38,672 nt of DNA from positions 1 to 38,672 of the forward strand of contig JAGWRX010000230.1 in the NCBI GenBank assembly GCA_028876395.1, read 5' to 3'. The stretch comes from Acidobacteriota bacterium (GTDB lineage: Bacteria; Acidobacteriota; Terriglobia; Terriglobales; Acidobacteriaceae). The notes below the pieces were generated by a model that worked only from the letters and a program-made list of their open reading frames with translations, did not search any database and was not told where the DNA came from. Below, in pieces: positions 1-8,644 of the stretch; position 1 is the stretch's first letter; each line of letters opens with the position of its first letter. Both the position numbers and the translations under genes were made by a program.

Positions 1-1683
1 AAGATCGTATTCAAGATCAAGGAAGACGATGCGCGCAACCCGGGCGTCATCGCGGACTGTACGGGTGACAACGCGGGCGACTCCGTCGGCCCCAGCGCTG
101 ACGGCTTTGAAACCTACGGCGTCACCGGCGTGGCCCTGATCACATTCATTCTGCTGGCTGTCAAGAGTCCCACGACGCAAGTGCAGCTGCTGGTGTGGAT
201 CTTCGTCATGCGCGTGGCAATGCTGGTCTCCAGCGCGGGTGCGTATTTTCTCAATAGCGCAATCGCTCACGCGAGATACGCGAACTCCGACGAAATGGAC
301 TTTGAGGCGCCATTGACCTCGCTGGTTTGGATCACGTCAATCACTTCCATCGTCCTCACCTACATCGTCACGTACCTGATGATCCCCAATCTCGGTGACG
401 GAACGATCTGGTGGAAGCTGGCTTCCATCATTTCGTGCGGCACCCTGGCGGGCGCGGTCATCCCCGAACTGGTCAAGGTCTTCACTTCTACCAAGTCGAG
501 CCACGTGAGGGAAGTCGTCAAATCAGCGCAGGAGGGCGGAGCTTCCCTGGGGATTTTGTCGGGATTCGTGGCCGGCAACTTTTCCGCCTACTGGCTGGGA
601 CTTTGCATGGTCGCGCTCATGGGAATGGGCTTTTACTTCAGTACGGGCGCGTCCATGGCGGTCCTGATGCTTGCCCCGGCTGTCTTCGCGTTTGGCCTCG
701 TCGCATTCGGCTTCCTGGGCATGGGTCCGGTCACCATTGCCGTTGATTCCTACGGGCCCGTGACCGACAATGCTCAATCCGTCTACGAGTTGTCGCTCAT
801 CGAAAACGTTCCCGGCATCGAAGCTGAGTTGAAGAAGGACTACAACATCGACGTGAAGTTCGAACGCGCAAAGCACCTGCTGGAAGCCAATGATGGAGCA
901 GGCAACACGTTCAAGGCGACGGCAAAGCCAGTGCTGATCGGCACAGCCGTGGTCGGCGCAACCACCATGATTTTCTCCATCATCATGGCCCTCACCGGTG
1001 GACTGAGTTATGACGTGCAGAACCTCTCTCTGCTGCACGCGCCCTTCATGCTCGGATTGATCACCGGTGGGGCCATGATCTACTGGTTCACCGGCGCCTC
1101 CACCCAGGCGGTCACCACCGGCGCGTACCGCGCGGTCGAGTTCATCAAGGCCAACATCAAACTGGAGGGCGTGGAGAAGGCATCCGTCAGTGACAGCAAG
1201 AAGGTGGTGGAAATCTGCACCAAGTACGCGCAGAAAGGGATGTTCAACATCTTCCTCGCCGTCTTTTTCGCTACACTCGCGTTCGCGTTCTTTGAGCCGT
1301 TCTTCTTCATCGGCTATCTGATCTCGATTGCGATCTTCGGCCTGTACCAGGCCATCTTCATGGCCAATGCCGGCGCCGCATGGGACAACGCGAAGAAGAT
1401 CGTAGAGGTCGATCTGAAACAGAAAGGGACGCCTCTTCACGACGCAACCGTGGTTGGAGACACCGTTGGCGATCCGTTCAAAGACACTTCTTCGGTGGCA
1501 ATGAATCCGGTCATCAAGTTCACCACCTTGTTCGGATTGCTCGCCGTAGAGCTTGCTGTGACGCTCAGTCACGGCAACCCGCTGCTCGCACACATCCTGG
1601 CAGTTGCATTCTTCCTGGTGTCGATGTTCTTCGTGCACAAATCGTTCTATGGCATGAGGATTGAGACTAAGGCTGGCAACTGA
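1..1683 (+). CDS. hppA: Membrane-bound proton-translocating pyrophosphatase, C-terminal part (5' end outside window)
   Basis: The reading frame is open from base 1, so the true start lies upstream; 560 residues are visible of a family that usually has about 650-800. The enzyme hydrolyses pyrophosphate in the cytoplasm and pumps H+ (or Na+) across the inner membrane. Visible signatures are a GDNAGD-type motif (window residues 22-27, in a D-rich stretch ending GFETYG), many hydrophobic helices, AWDNAKK and GDTVGDPFKDT near the C terminus, which are the pyrophosphate/Mg-binding acidic motifs. In GNTFKATAK the Lys sits where K+-independent pumps carry Lys and K+-dependent ones carry Ala, so K+-independent H+ pumping is inferred. 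The acidic motif reads GDNAGDSVGPSADGFE instead of the usual GDNVGDCAGMAADLFE, which marks a divergent subfamily. A strong terminator follows 20 bp after the stop. Confidence 0.95.
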   Translation, partial: KIVFKIKEDDARNPGVIADCTGDNAGDSVGPSADGFETYGVTGVALITFILLAVKSPTTQVQLLVWIFVMRVAMLVSSAGAYFLNSAIAHARYANSDEMDFEAPLTSLVWITSITSIVLTYIVTYLMIPNLGDGTIWWKLASIISCGTLAGAVIPELVKVFTSTKSSHVREVVKSAQEGGASLGILSGFVAGNFSAYWLGLCMVALMGMGFYFSTGASMAVLMLAPAVFAFGLVAFGFLGMGPVTIAVDSYGPVTDNAQSVYELSLIENVPGIEAELKKDYNIDVKFERAKHLLEANDGAGNTFKATAKPVLIGTAVVGATTMIFSIIMALTGGLSYDVQNLSLLHAPFMLGLITGGAMIYWFTGASTQAVTTGAYRAVEFIKANIKLEGVEKASVSDSKKVVEICTKYAQKGMFNIFLAVFFATLAFAFFEPFFFIGYLISIAIFGLYQAIFMANAGAAWDNAKKIVEVDLKQKGTPLHDATVVGDTVGDPFKDTSSVAMNPVIKFTTLFGLLAVELAVTLSHGNPLLAHILAVAFFLVSMFFVHKSFYGMRIETKAGN

Positions 1684-1700
1684 TTCCTGCCCGATAGATC

Positions 1701-1738
1701 AAAAACAACGCCGCCCGAATATGGGCGGCGTTTTCTTT
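1701..1738 (+). terminator. Rho-independent terminator after hppA
   Basis: A perfect 10-bp stem (1707-1716 with 1723-1732, GC-rich core GCCGCCC/GGGCGGC) with a 6-nt loop is followed by TTTTCTTT. An A-run precedes it, so it could also stop the convergent GNAT transcript arriving from the right. Confidence 0.9.
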
Positions 1739-1777
1739 GCACAAGTTGGTGGCGCGGAGCGAAGACCTGCTGAAAGA

Positions 1778-2461
1778 TCAGCTCGATTTCGCAATTCCGG
1801 CGAGCCTTTTGCGCTGCTGCCCTCCGTCATCAAAATTCTCCGGCTCCAGCCACGCCTCAAACGCCCGCTTCCGCTCCGGCCACTCCGTGTCCAGCATCGA
1901 AAACCACGCCGTGTCGCGGTTGCGGCCCTTCACCACCATGTGCTGGCGGAAGATGCCCTCAAACGTGAACCCCAGGCGCAACGCGGCGCGGCGGCTGGGT
2001 GCATTCTCCGCGTTGCACTTCCACTCATAGCGCCGATATTCCAGATCCTCAAAGACGTGCCGCGCCATCAGGTACATGGCCTCCGTGGCTGCCGTCGTGC
2101 GCTGCAAGCCCGGTGTCAGCAGGATATTGCCCACCTCCACCACCCCATGCGCGGGTTCCATGCGCATGTAGCTGGCGTACCCAGCCGCCAGCCCCGTTTC
2201 TGTAGGCACAATCGCCAGAAAGACCGTGCTTGCGGCAACCTGCTTTTCTGCAATTGCCCTCCGCAGTTTGACCTCGCTGGCGTAGGGCCCATCCCACAAC
2301 CACGTCCAGAGCTCGTCATGGCCGCGCACGGCCCCCCAGAGCGCCGCAGTGTGGCGCGCGGCGTCCAGCGGCTCCAGGGTCACGGTGCGGCCGCGCAGAG
2401 TAACGGGGCGGGGAAGCGATAGGGGCTCTCGTGGGAGCAAGTTGGCTTGACCATCAGGCAT
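1778..2461 (-). CDS. GNAT family N-acetyltransferase (RimJ/RimL-like)
   Basis: 227 residues. The protein has the Acetyltransf_3 layout: an N-terminal strand reading TLRGRTVTLEPLD, the central VEVGNILLTPGLQRTTAATEA segment that corresponds to the acetyl-CoA pyrophosphate loop, then YRRYEWKCNAEN and SRRAALRLGFTFEG, both typical of ribosomal-protein or peptide N-acetyltransferases that use acetyl-CoA. The substrate cannot be read from the sequence. The gene converges on hppA and diverges from nrdJ. On the minus strand TAGGCT (2473-2468) lies 6 nt before the ATG and no Shine-Dalgarno is visible, so the mRNA may be leaderless. The acetyl-CoA loop is RTTAAT rather than the canonical RxxGxG/A, which is a common variation in this subfamily. 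Confidence 0.85.
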   Translation of the reverse strand: MPDGQANLLPREPLSLPRPVTLRGRTVTLEPLDAARHTAALWGAVRGHDELWTWLWDGPYASEVKLRRAIAEKQVAASTVFLAIVPTETGLAAGYASYMRMEPAHGVVEVGNILLTPGLQRTTAATEAMYLMARHVFEDLEYRRYEWKCNAENAPSRRAALRLGFTFEGIFRQHMVVKGRNRDTAWFSMLDTEWPERKRAFEAWLEPENFDDGGQQRKRLAGIAKSS

Positions 2462-2705
2462 GAAATCAGCCTATCAGCCCGCGAATTCACTGGCCCACTG
2501 CGACGCCCCGGGGAAACGGCCCGAATCTCCACATTTCGCACAGACCTTGCCCCGTTTTGCACCGTTTCTGCGCCTTGTTCCCGGCTGTGGTGAGGACTAC
2601 GCTTGTGTTGGGCAGCGCGCCAACTCGCAAACCACCGTTTTGCACTCACTTTGGGGCAAAGCCAGGCCGCCAAAGCCGCGCCCGGAAAGGCCATTTGAGC
2701 TTTCC

Positions 2706-2722
2706 ACAGGCAATGTGCCTGT
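2706..2722. repeat. Short perfect inverted repeat in nrdJ upstream region
   Basis: ACAGGCA-ATG-TGCCTGT, arms 2706-2712 and 2716-2722, reads as a 17-bp dyad about 50 bp upstream of the NrdR-like box. It could be an operator or chance; no protein is assigned. Confidence 0.4.
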
Positions 2723-2755
2723 ATTTGGTGGGCAGTTGTCGCGAATGTGAACAAA

Positions 2756-2771
2756 ATACAAGATATTGTGG
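2756..2771. promoter_or_regulatory. Candidate NrdR box upstream of nrdJ
   Basis: The 16 bases ATACAAGATATTGTGG match the published NrdR-box pattern acaCwAtATaTwgtgt at 13 of 16 positions by hand count, and the site lies 7 bp upstream of a predicted -35. NrdR is the ATP/dATP-sensing repressor of ribonucleotide reductase genes. Boxes usually occur in pairs about three helical turns apart; a convincing second copy was not found, which lowers confidence. Confidence 0.5.
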
Positions 2772-2778
2772 TTTGCTG

Positions 2779-2807
2779 TTGACTTGTACCATAGACAGCG
2801 CTATTTT
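2779..2807 (+). promoter_or_regulatory. Sigma70-like promoter of nrdJ
   Basis: TTGACT (2779-2784), a 17-bp spacer and TATTTT (2802-2807) form a near-consensus promoter. Transcription would begin near 2814, giving a 5' leader of about 190 nt before the nrdJ start at 3005. The rest of 2462-2755 shows no gene or other clear feature. Confidence 0.65.
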
Positions 2808-2813
2808 TTCATC

Positions 2814-3001
2814 TGCGACTGAAAATGGGCAGTAACGAAATCGCGATGGAAAGCCTGCCCGTCTAACCACCGGGGGCAGAAAAACCCGCGGCGCGCTGCA
2901 AGCCCATTTCCCGCCTGTTGTAGAGCATCCATCGTGCCGCGTTACAGGCCAAAGTGCGCTGGCGCTGGCAGGATATTCCCGGTTTTGCCGACTGAAAGGA
3001 T
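2814..3001 (+). promoter_or_regulatory. Long nrdJ 5' leader, possible structured cis-regulatory RNA
   Basis: The leader predicted from the promoter is about 190 nt, long for this window. It contains a GGGCAG (2827-2832)/CTGCCC (2855-2860) stem enclosing GATGGAAAG, followed by CGGG/CCCG pairing around 2871-2888, and ends in GAAAGGA, the ribosome binding site. No conserved GCCACTG B12 box of the classical cobalamin riboswitch was found. From memory, an nrdJ-associated RNA motif has been described in comparative genomics; whether this leader belongs to it cannot be told by eye. Confidence 0.35.
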
Positions 3002-3004
3002 CAT

Positions 3005-6000
3005 ATGAACGAGGCCAATCTTCATACCGCCGCCGCTTCCCAGGAGACTGTGTACAGTCAGGGTGGGCTTACCTTCACGCGCCGCTTTTCCAGGGACGGT
3101 GTCTCGCCCTACGACGAGGTGCAGTGGGATCGCCGCACCGCGCTGATTACTGACAGCAAGGGCAACACGATCTTTGAGCAGAAGGACGTGGACGTGCCCC
3201 AGGATTGGTCCATGACGGCTACCAATATCGTGGCCTCGAAGTATCTGCACGGCCAGCTCGGCACTCCGGACCGGGAATCCGGCGTACGGCAACTGGTCGG
3301 GCGCGTGGCTGAGACCATTCGCGACTGGGGCATCGCAGGCGGCTACTTTGCCTCGGCTCACGACGCGGGCATCTTCCACGACGAGCTGGTGCACATGCTC
3401 TTGACGCAGAGAGTGGCCTTCAACTCTCCGGTGTGGTTCAACGTGGGCTGCGACCGGCTGGAACCACAGTCCGATGGGCAGAACTGGCACTGGGATCCCT
3501 CCACGGGCGGCGTGAAGTTTTCCGCGACCGGATACAAGAATCCTCAGTGCTCGGCCTGCTTCATCAATTCAGTCGACGACTCGCTGGATTCCATTCTCAC
3601 TCTGGCCAAAACCGAGGGGATGCTGTTCAAGTGGGGCTCCGGCACGGGGTCCAATCTGTCGGCGATTCGCGGCTCCATGGAGCACCTGTCGGGCGGCGGC
3701 CAGGCCTCCGGTCCCCTCAGCTTCATGCGCGGTTTTGATGCTTTTGCCGGCGTCATCAAGTCCGGCGGCAAGACGCGCCGCGCCGCAAAGATGGTCATCC
3801 TCAATGTGGACCATCCTGACATCATGGACTTCATCGAGTGCAAGGCCAAGGAAGAGGCCAAGGCCTTCACGCTCATCAAGGCCGGCTATGACGGCTCGGG
3901 CCCCGACTCCGAGGCTTATTCGTCCATCTTCTTCCAGAACGCCAACAACTCCGTGCGCGTGAGCGACGAGTTCATGCGCGCCTATGAGAACGATGGCGAG
4001 TTCACCACCTATACAGTCAAGGACCACAAGCCGGTAAAGACCTACAAGGCCCGCGAAATCATGCGCAAGATTGCCGAAGCCACCTGGGTGTGCGGCGACC
4101 CCGGCCTGCAGTTTGACACCACCATCAATCGCTGGCACACAAGCAAGAACACCGGGCGCATCAACGCGTCAAACCCCTGCTCGGAGTACATGTTCCTCGA
4201 CGACTCCGCCTGCAACCTGGCCAGCTTCAATCTGCTCAAGTTCGTCACTCCGGCGGGCGTCTTTGACATTCCCGCCTACCGGCACTCGATTTCTGTGGTC
4301 ATTACGGCGATGGACATCCTGGTCGACAACTCCGGCTATCCCACCGAGGCCATCGCCAAGAACTCGCACGACTACCGCCCGCTGGGCCTGGGCTACGCCA
4401 ATCTCGGCGCGCTCCTGATGGCCTTTGGCCTGCCCTATGACTCCACGGCAGGCCGCGATCTGGCTGCCGCGCTCACCGCGATCATGTGCGGCCAGGCCTA
4501 TCTGCAATCGGCCATCGTCGCGGCCCAGTGTCCGCCGCTTGCCTCGGCCACGCCGCTCACCGCCAGCGTCGAGCGCCAGGGCGGCGCCTGCCCCGGCTTC
4601 TACGTCAACCGCGAGCCGTTCCTTGACGTGATCCGCATGCACCGCGCTGAAGTGAACAACATCGGCAAGTCGCGCGTCAGCGGCGAGCCCTTCAATGTTC
4701 CGCAGCTCGATGCGCTCATCAATGCAAGCCGCGAGTGCTGGGACATGGCGCTCATCTACGGCGAGCGCTACGGTTATCGCAACTCGCAGACCACCGTGCT
4801 CGCGCCCACCGGCACCATCGGCTTCATGATGGATTGCGACACCACCGGCATCGAGCCCGACCTAGCGCTCGTCAAGTACAAGAAGCTGGTCGGCGGCGGC
4901 ATGATCAAGATCGTCAACAGCACCGTGCCCGCCGCGCTCTTCAAGCTCGGCTACAGCGACGACCAGGTCAACGCCATTGTCAGCTACATTGACGCCACCG
5001 GCACCATCGAAGGCGCTCCCGGCATCCGGCCGGAGCATCTGGCCGTCTTCGACTGCAGCTTCAAGCCCTCCAAAGGCACCCGCTCCATCCATTACATGGG
5101 ACACATCAAGATGATGGCGGCGGCCCAGCCATTCCTTTCCGGCGCCATTTCCAAGACCGTGAACCTGCCCCACGAAGCTGCCGTGGAAGATGTGGCCGAG
5201 GCGTATGCCGAGAGCTGGCGGCAGGGTATCAAGGCCGTGGCCATCTATCGCGACGGCTCCAAGGGCACCCAGCCGCTGAACACCAGCCTCGACGCAAAGC
5301 GAGAGCCGTCGGCCCTCGACGCCGCCGGTAGCCGCGTACTGGCAAGTCTGGCCGCGGGTCAGGCAGCGGCGCCCGCCGACGTCAAGGCTCTCGAGGCAAA
5401 GATCAGCGAAAAGCTGGAGGTGACGGCAAAGCAGGTGGTTGCCGCTGCCGCAGCCTTTGAGAAATCCCTGTCCGAGATTGCCAGGGCCGCCTCGGTGCCG
5501 CTGCTCGCAGCCGCCCCGACGGTGCAGGCAACTCCGGCGCCCAAGCCAGCCGAGCAGGACCTCAACGCGCCTCCCCGCGCTGTGCGCCATCGCCTGCCCG
5601 AGGAGCGCGCTTCCGTCACTCACAAGTTCTCCATCGCCGGGCACGAGGGCTACATCACTGTGGGCCTCTATCCCACCGGCCAGCCGGGTGAGATCTTCAT
5701 CAAGATGGCCAAGGAGGGCTCCACCGTCTCCGGTCTCATGGACGCCTTCGCCACCTCCATCTCGCTGGCCCTGCAGCATGGCGTTCCGCTCCGCGTCCTG
5801 TGCGAGAAGTTCGCGCATACCCGCTTTGAGCCCTCCGGCTGGACTGGCAACGAGCAGATCGGCTATGCGAAGAGCCTGATGGACTACATCTTCCGCTGGC
5901 TCAGTCTGCGCTTCCTCTCGGGCACCCAGCTGTCGCTCTTCGCCGGCCTGGCTCCGCAGGCGCCGCAACTACCCGCCTCGCCCACGCTGATTCCCGAGTC

Positions 6001-6346
6001 TGAACCGGAGGAAGAGGGCGGCATCTCTCAGGGCCAGTTAGCCAGGCTTGCCGAGGAAGTGGCGCGCAAGCTCAACCAGGTGAGCGGGCAGCCCGGAGGC
6101 ATGGGCAGCACAGCGGCTCCCGCCGGAGGCATCGCGCCGGACGTTCAAGCCTCCGCCGCCCCGGCCGAAAGCCCAACCCACGGACCGGATTTGAAGGACC
6201 GCGGCCTGTATCATGCGGCAGACGCCATGCGCGACATGTATGACATGGGCGATGCGCCCAGCTGCGGAACCTGCGGCGCCATCATGGTCCGCAACGGCAG
6301 TTGCTATCGCTGCATGAGCTGCGGCTCAACCAGCGGATGCAGCTAA
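3005..6346 (+). CDS. nrdJ: Adenosylcobalamin-dependent (class II) ribonucleoside-diphosphate reductase
   Basis: 1113 residues. The enzyme makes deoxyribonucleotides from ribonucleotides in the cytoplasm, using a B12-derived thiyl radical, so no separate radical subunit is needed. Evidence: PQCSACFINSVDDS with the redox Cys 182, the active-site NPCSEY motif (Asn390, Cys392, Glu394), APTGTIGFMMDCDTTGIEPD in the barrel, a TSCPD-like domain after about residue 860 (GYITVGLYPTGQPGEIFIK), and a C-terminal tail with CGTCG (Cys1087, Cys1090) and a further Cys cluster that re-reduces the active site. An Ala/Lys/Glu-rich, probably coiled-coil linker of about 90 residues separates the reductase core from the TSCPD domain. 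The start ATG is preceded by GAAAGGA. It is monocistronic, with its own promoter and terminator. Confidence 0.97.
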   Translation: MNEANLHTAAASQETVYSQGGLTFTRRFSRDGVSPYDEVQWDRRTALITDSKGNTIFEQKDVDVPQDWSMTATNIVASKYLHGQLGTPDRESGVRQLVGRVAETIRDWGIAGGYFASAHDAGIFHDELVHMLLTQRVAFNSPVWFNVGCDRLEPQSDGQNWHWDPSTGGVKFSATGYKNPQCSACFINSVDDSLDSILTLAKTEGMLFKWGSGTGSNLSAIRGSMEHLSGGGQASGPLSFMRGFDAFAGVIKSGGKTRRAAKMVILNVDHPDIMDFIECKAKEEAKAFTLIKAGYDGSGPDSEAYSSIFFQNANNSVRVSDEFMRAYENDGEFTTYTVKDHKPVKTYKAREIMRKIAEATWVCGDPGLQFDTTINRWHTSKNTGRINASNPCSEYMFLDDSACNLASFNLLKFVTPAGVFDIPAYRHSISVVITAMDILVDNSGYPTEAIAKNSHDYRPLGLGYANLGALLMAFGLPYDSTAGRDLAAALTAIMCGQAYLQSAIVAAQCPPLASATPLTASVERQGGACPGFYVNREPFLDVIRMHRAEVNNIGKSRVSGEPFNVPQLDALINASRECWDMALIYGERYGYRNSQTTVLAPTGTIGFMMDCDTTGIEPDLALVKYKKLVGGGMIKIVNSTVPAALFKLGYSDDQVNAIVSYIDATGTIEGAPGIRPEHLAVFDCSFKPSKGTRSIHYMGHIKMMAAAQPFLSGAISKTVNLPHEAAVEDVAEAYAESWRQGIKAVAIYRDGSKGTQPLNTSLDAKREPSALDAAGSRVLASLAAGQAAAPADVKALEAKISEKLEVTAKQVVAAAAAFEKSLSEIARAASVPLLAAAPTVQATPAPKPAEQDLNAPPRAVRHRLPEERASVTHKFSIAGHEGYITVGLYPTGQPGEIFIKMAKEGSTVSGLMDAFATSISLALQHGVPLRVLCEKFAHTRFEPSGWTGNEQIGYAKSLMDYIFRWLSLRFLSGTQLSLFAGLAPQAPQLPASPTLIPESEPEEEGGISQGQLARLAEEVARKLNQVSGQPGGMGSTAAPAGGIAPDVQASAAPAESPTHGPDLKDRGLYHAADAMRDMYDMGDAPSCGTCGAIMVRNGSCYRCMSCGSTSGCS

Positions 6347-6399
6347 AAGCAGAATCCTGAAAGAAGCAGCAAGGGTGTGCTGCTCTCAATCCTGCCTCA

Positions 6400-6438
6400 G
6401 GGAGCCTGACTCATAACGAGTTCAGGCTCCCTTTCTCA
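6400..6438 (+). terminator. Rho-independent terminator after nrdJ
   Basis: An 11-bp perfect stem (6400-6410 with 6423-6433, AGGGAGCCTGA/TCAGGCTCCCT), extended by an inner CTC/GAG pairing, is followed by TTCTCATTT. The T-tract is short but the stem is strong. Confidence 0.75.
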
Positions 6439-6468
6439 TTTCCCCCGCGCCATTGCGCAGCTCGCTTT

Positions 6469-7272
6469 TCAGAAGTGTCGAATGGACTCGCTCGGGCTGG
6501 CGGCCGGAGCTTCCGCGCTGTGCTCGCCCGTGCGTTCTACGCGGCTTTCAAGCGAGCGGCTCACCAGGTCGCGCGACCCCAGACCCACGGCCAGTGAGAG
6601 CGTCAGGACGATGCCGCCGAAGAGGATGCCAAAGGCCAGTTCAACAACGCGCCCGCCAATTTCGAGGTGATCCAGGGCCATCGCCGCGGTCAGAACCAGC
6701 ACCAGCCACTTCACGCCGAGCGACAGAAACCGTGCGTATTGCAGTTGCGCATTGACGGCTCCAATGAGGACTGAACGCGCCAGAAAGCGCGCGATCAGTG
6801 TGCCCGCAATTAGCAGCAGAATCGCCCCCACGGCGTGCGTAAGGTAGGGCAGCAGCGAGATGGGCAGTGTCGCGGCGGTTGCATACGAAGTGTCGAAGGC
6901 GGAGACGCCGATGATAAGCCCCAGCAGCACGCAGCCCCAGAAGGAGACTCGGGCGATAAGCGCGGTCGGTGAAGTCAGTGGCGTCCAGTCGACATTGCCG
7001 CGGTTGCGGGCCATGCGTTCGTCAAACTTGACCACGGATAGCCCGCGCCGCAGCGCCGCCGAAAGAATCATGCCGATCACGGTAAACACCGCCAGGGCAA
7101 CAAAAAAGGCAAGAATCCCCGGCAGGATCGCGATCAGCAGTGACAGCACGCGATAGAGAGACTGGTGCAGTGCGTCGGACATATGGTTCCAGATGGTTGC
7201 GTTGTCCGTATACAACGTCTGCGCCGCCGGGTTCGCGGTGGGCTGGAGTATGGTTGCAAGGGCTGTTTGCAT
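6469..7272 (-). CDS. MscS-like membrane protein with conserved TM-helix repeats
   Basis: 267 residues from the ATG at 7272, chosen because AAGGAG lies 8 nt upstream; the frame is open further upstream but without support. Five or so hydrophobic helices are visible, including ILPGILAFFVALAVFTVIGMIL, FWGCVLLGLIIGVSAF, AVGAILLLIAGTLIARFLA and FGILFGGIVLTLSLAVGLGS. The last resembles the pore-lining Gly/Ala helix of small mechanosensitive channels, and the GTLIA and VGLGSRDLV segments match the conserved TM-helix (PF05552-like) family. No C-terminal MscS cytoplasmic cage is present, so it is a short channel-like protein. It is the last gene of the treS operon, which suggests an osmotic-stress role (inference). 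Confidence 0.75.
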   Translation of the reverse strand: MQTALATILQPTANPAAQTLYTDNATIWNHMSDALHQSLYRVLSLLIAILPGILAFFVALAVFTVIGMILSAALRRGLSVVKFDERMARNRGNVDWTPLTSPTALIARVSFWGCVLLGLIIGVSAFDTSYATAATLPISLLPYLTHAVGAILLLIAGTLIARFLARSVLIGAVNAQLQYARFLSLGVKWLVLVLTAAMALDHLEIGGRVVELAFGILFGGIVLTLSLAVGLGSRDLVSRSLESRVERTGEHSAEAPAASPSESIRHF

Positions 7273-7420
7273 AGGACTTACTCCTTGATTTGAAACTTGC
7301 GCTGCATCCCTGAAGCGGCATCTGCACAATTGAAACCTGCGGCCGCTTCCCGATTTGCAATTCCATCCGCGCGGCTCAAGCGGAGCCATCGGGAGCGCTT
7401 CCGCGGCTTGATGCGCTTGC

Positions 7421-8617
7421 TCATGGATTGAACCTGTCCGGCCAGCGCCAGCGCGAGACGAGGTACGGCTTTTCCACCTCGAATGCGGCGGCGACCGCTT
7501 CTACATGCTGCTCGGGATGCATGCCGGCGGCCAGGATGTTGACGTGGCTGGCAGTCCACGCGCGGTAAAGCGGAATAAGAGCGCCCAGCAGATGTCCGCG
7601 ATTGATCGTGCGCAGCCGGTAGGCGAGCACAAAGTCGAAAACAATGCGCGCCCAGAGGCTCTCCGGCATGCGGAAAGCCTCGGCGTCGGTGCTATGGAGC
7701 CGCTTGAGTCCGAGCAGCGCGTTCGGGGGCAGCACGAGCGACCAGATCCCCTGAAGGTTCGTATACGCCAGCCGAAAGGCCTGCAGCATCGGCGCAATAT
7801 CAGCCGATGCATCCGGCGAGGACGCGGGCTCCGTGGGCGCCGGAATGTGCGCGGACGGCAACTGCCGGGCTCGCTGCCAGAAGGCTGCCTTGGCTTCGAC
7901 ATCGGCAAACAGCGACCCCGTCACGAGAGGCAGGATTGTGTTCAGGTCGGGCGCGCTGGGCTGTGGCATCTCGCGTGGGCCCGCGTTGACCTCGTGGATC
8001 GCATACCCGGCCACTGCGGCCTCGTTGATTGCCCAAAGCGGCGCGTCGTTATGGTTGAGTGCAATCAGGCGCTCGGCAACGCCGGAGAGACGCTCGGCCA
8101 TGCGCAGCGACAGGCCGAGATCGATGGCCAAAGGAAACCGCGCGTGGGATGCGAACAGTGCGCGGCTCAGCGGGTAGAGGATCGCGGAGTTGAGCAGGCC
8201 GGCGTGTGGCGGAAGGTCGTAGCGGGGAATCGCCAGATCGGCGGAAGAAGCAACCACGGCGTTGGCAAGGTCGCGCAGCGCGGACAAACCCAATGATCCG
8301 GACCCGGGCCCCAGCATCAGGATGGCGCGGGCATCGTTCTTATGAGCCAGGTGGTAAGCATTCACGAAGTCGGAGGCCGTGAGGGTCCATGAAGGCCTGG
8401 TTGCAGGCGAGGCGACGAACCGGAGATTCGGATACGATTCCGTCGGGAGCGCTTCCGGGGACGCGATCAGCAGGTTCTCCGCCGGGAACGAAGCGGTCAG
8501 ATGGCCGAGAACGCTTTCCAATTGCCCCTGCGGCATGGCGGTCAGCAGCACCAGGAGGCAGGTTCCGGCCTGAACAGGAGTGGATGCGGTGTCGGGAATC
8601 GGATTCGCTGTCGCCAT
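7421..8617 (-). CDS. Glycosyltransferase-like protein related to glucosylglycerate/mannosylglycerate synthases, DXD motif not visible
   Basis: 398 residues. The middle section (about 131-170) has PRYDLPPHAG, LLNSAILYPLSRALF and PLAIDLGLS, which parallels the RY-P-G-NN-YPL-RALYG and PIGGDFGLS landmarks of GT81-like glucosylglycerate synthases. The C terminus (WSLVLPPNALLGLK..., YPL-like helices) also fits that group. In those enzymes a nucleotide-sugar/metal-binding DxD motif sits about 30 residues before the RY motif. Here the matching place reads ILMLGPGSGSLG (99-110), with no Asp, so catalytic activity is doubtful or the enzyme uses another donor mode. It lies 27 bp downstream of the TreS-maltokinase gene and 148 bp upstream of the MscS-like gene, and is probably co-transcribed with both. 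A role in compatible-solute synthesis is inference. Confidence 0.65.
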   Translation of the reverse strand: MATANPIPDTASTPVQAGTCLLVLLTAMPQGQLESVLGHLTASFPAENLLIASPEALPTESYPNLRFVASPATRPSWTLTASDFVNAYHLAHKNDARAILMLGPGSGSLGLSALRDLANAVVASSADLAIPRYDLPPHAGLLNSAILYPLSRALFASHARFPLAIDLGLSLRMAERLSGVAERLIALNHNDAPLWAINEAAVAGYAIHEVNAGPREMPQPSAPDLNTILPLVTGSLFADVEAKAAFWQRARQLPSAHIPAPTEPASSPDASADIAPMLQAFRLAYTNLQGIWSLVLPPNALLGLKRLHSTDAEAFRMPESLWARIVFDFVLAYRLRTINRGHLLGALIPLYRAWTASHVNILAAGMHPEQHVEAVAAAFEVEKPYLVSRWRWPDRFNP

Positions 8618-8644
8618 GGCTGCTTTCTCGGGAGGCTATCGCCC

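Noticed and set aside
523..1638. Long open frame on the minus strand opposite hppA
   Set aside because: It is antisense to a clear membrane pyrophosphatase; its His/Glu/Arg-rich translation looks like a shadow of high-GC coding DNA.
2814..3001. Classical cobalamin riboswitch before nrdJ
   Set aside because: The conserved B12-box core GCCACTG was not found; only an unspecific leader is reported.
4862..5968. 368-codon minus-strand frame opposite nrdJ
   Set aside because: Low-complexity Gly/His/Arg translation, fully inside nrdJ, no start signals.
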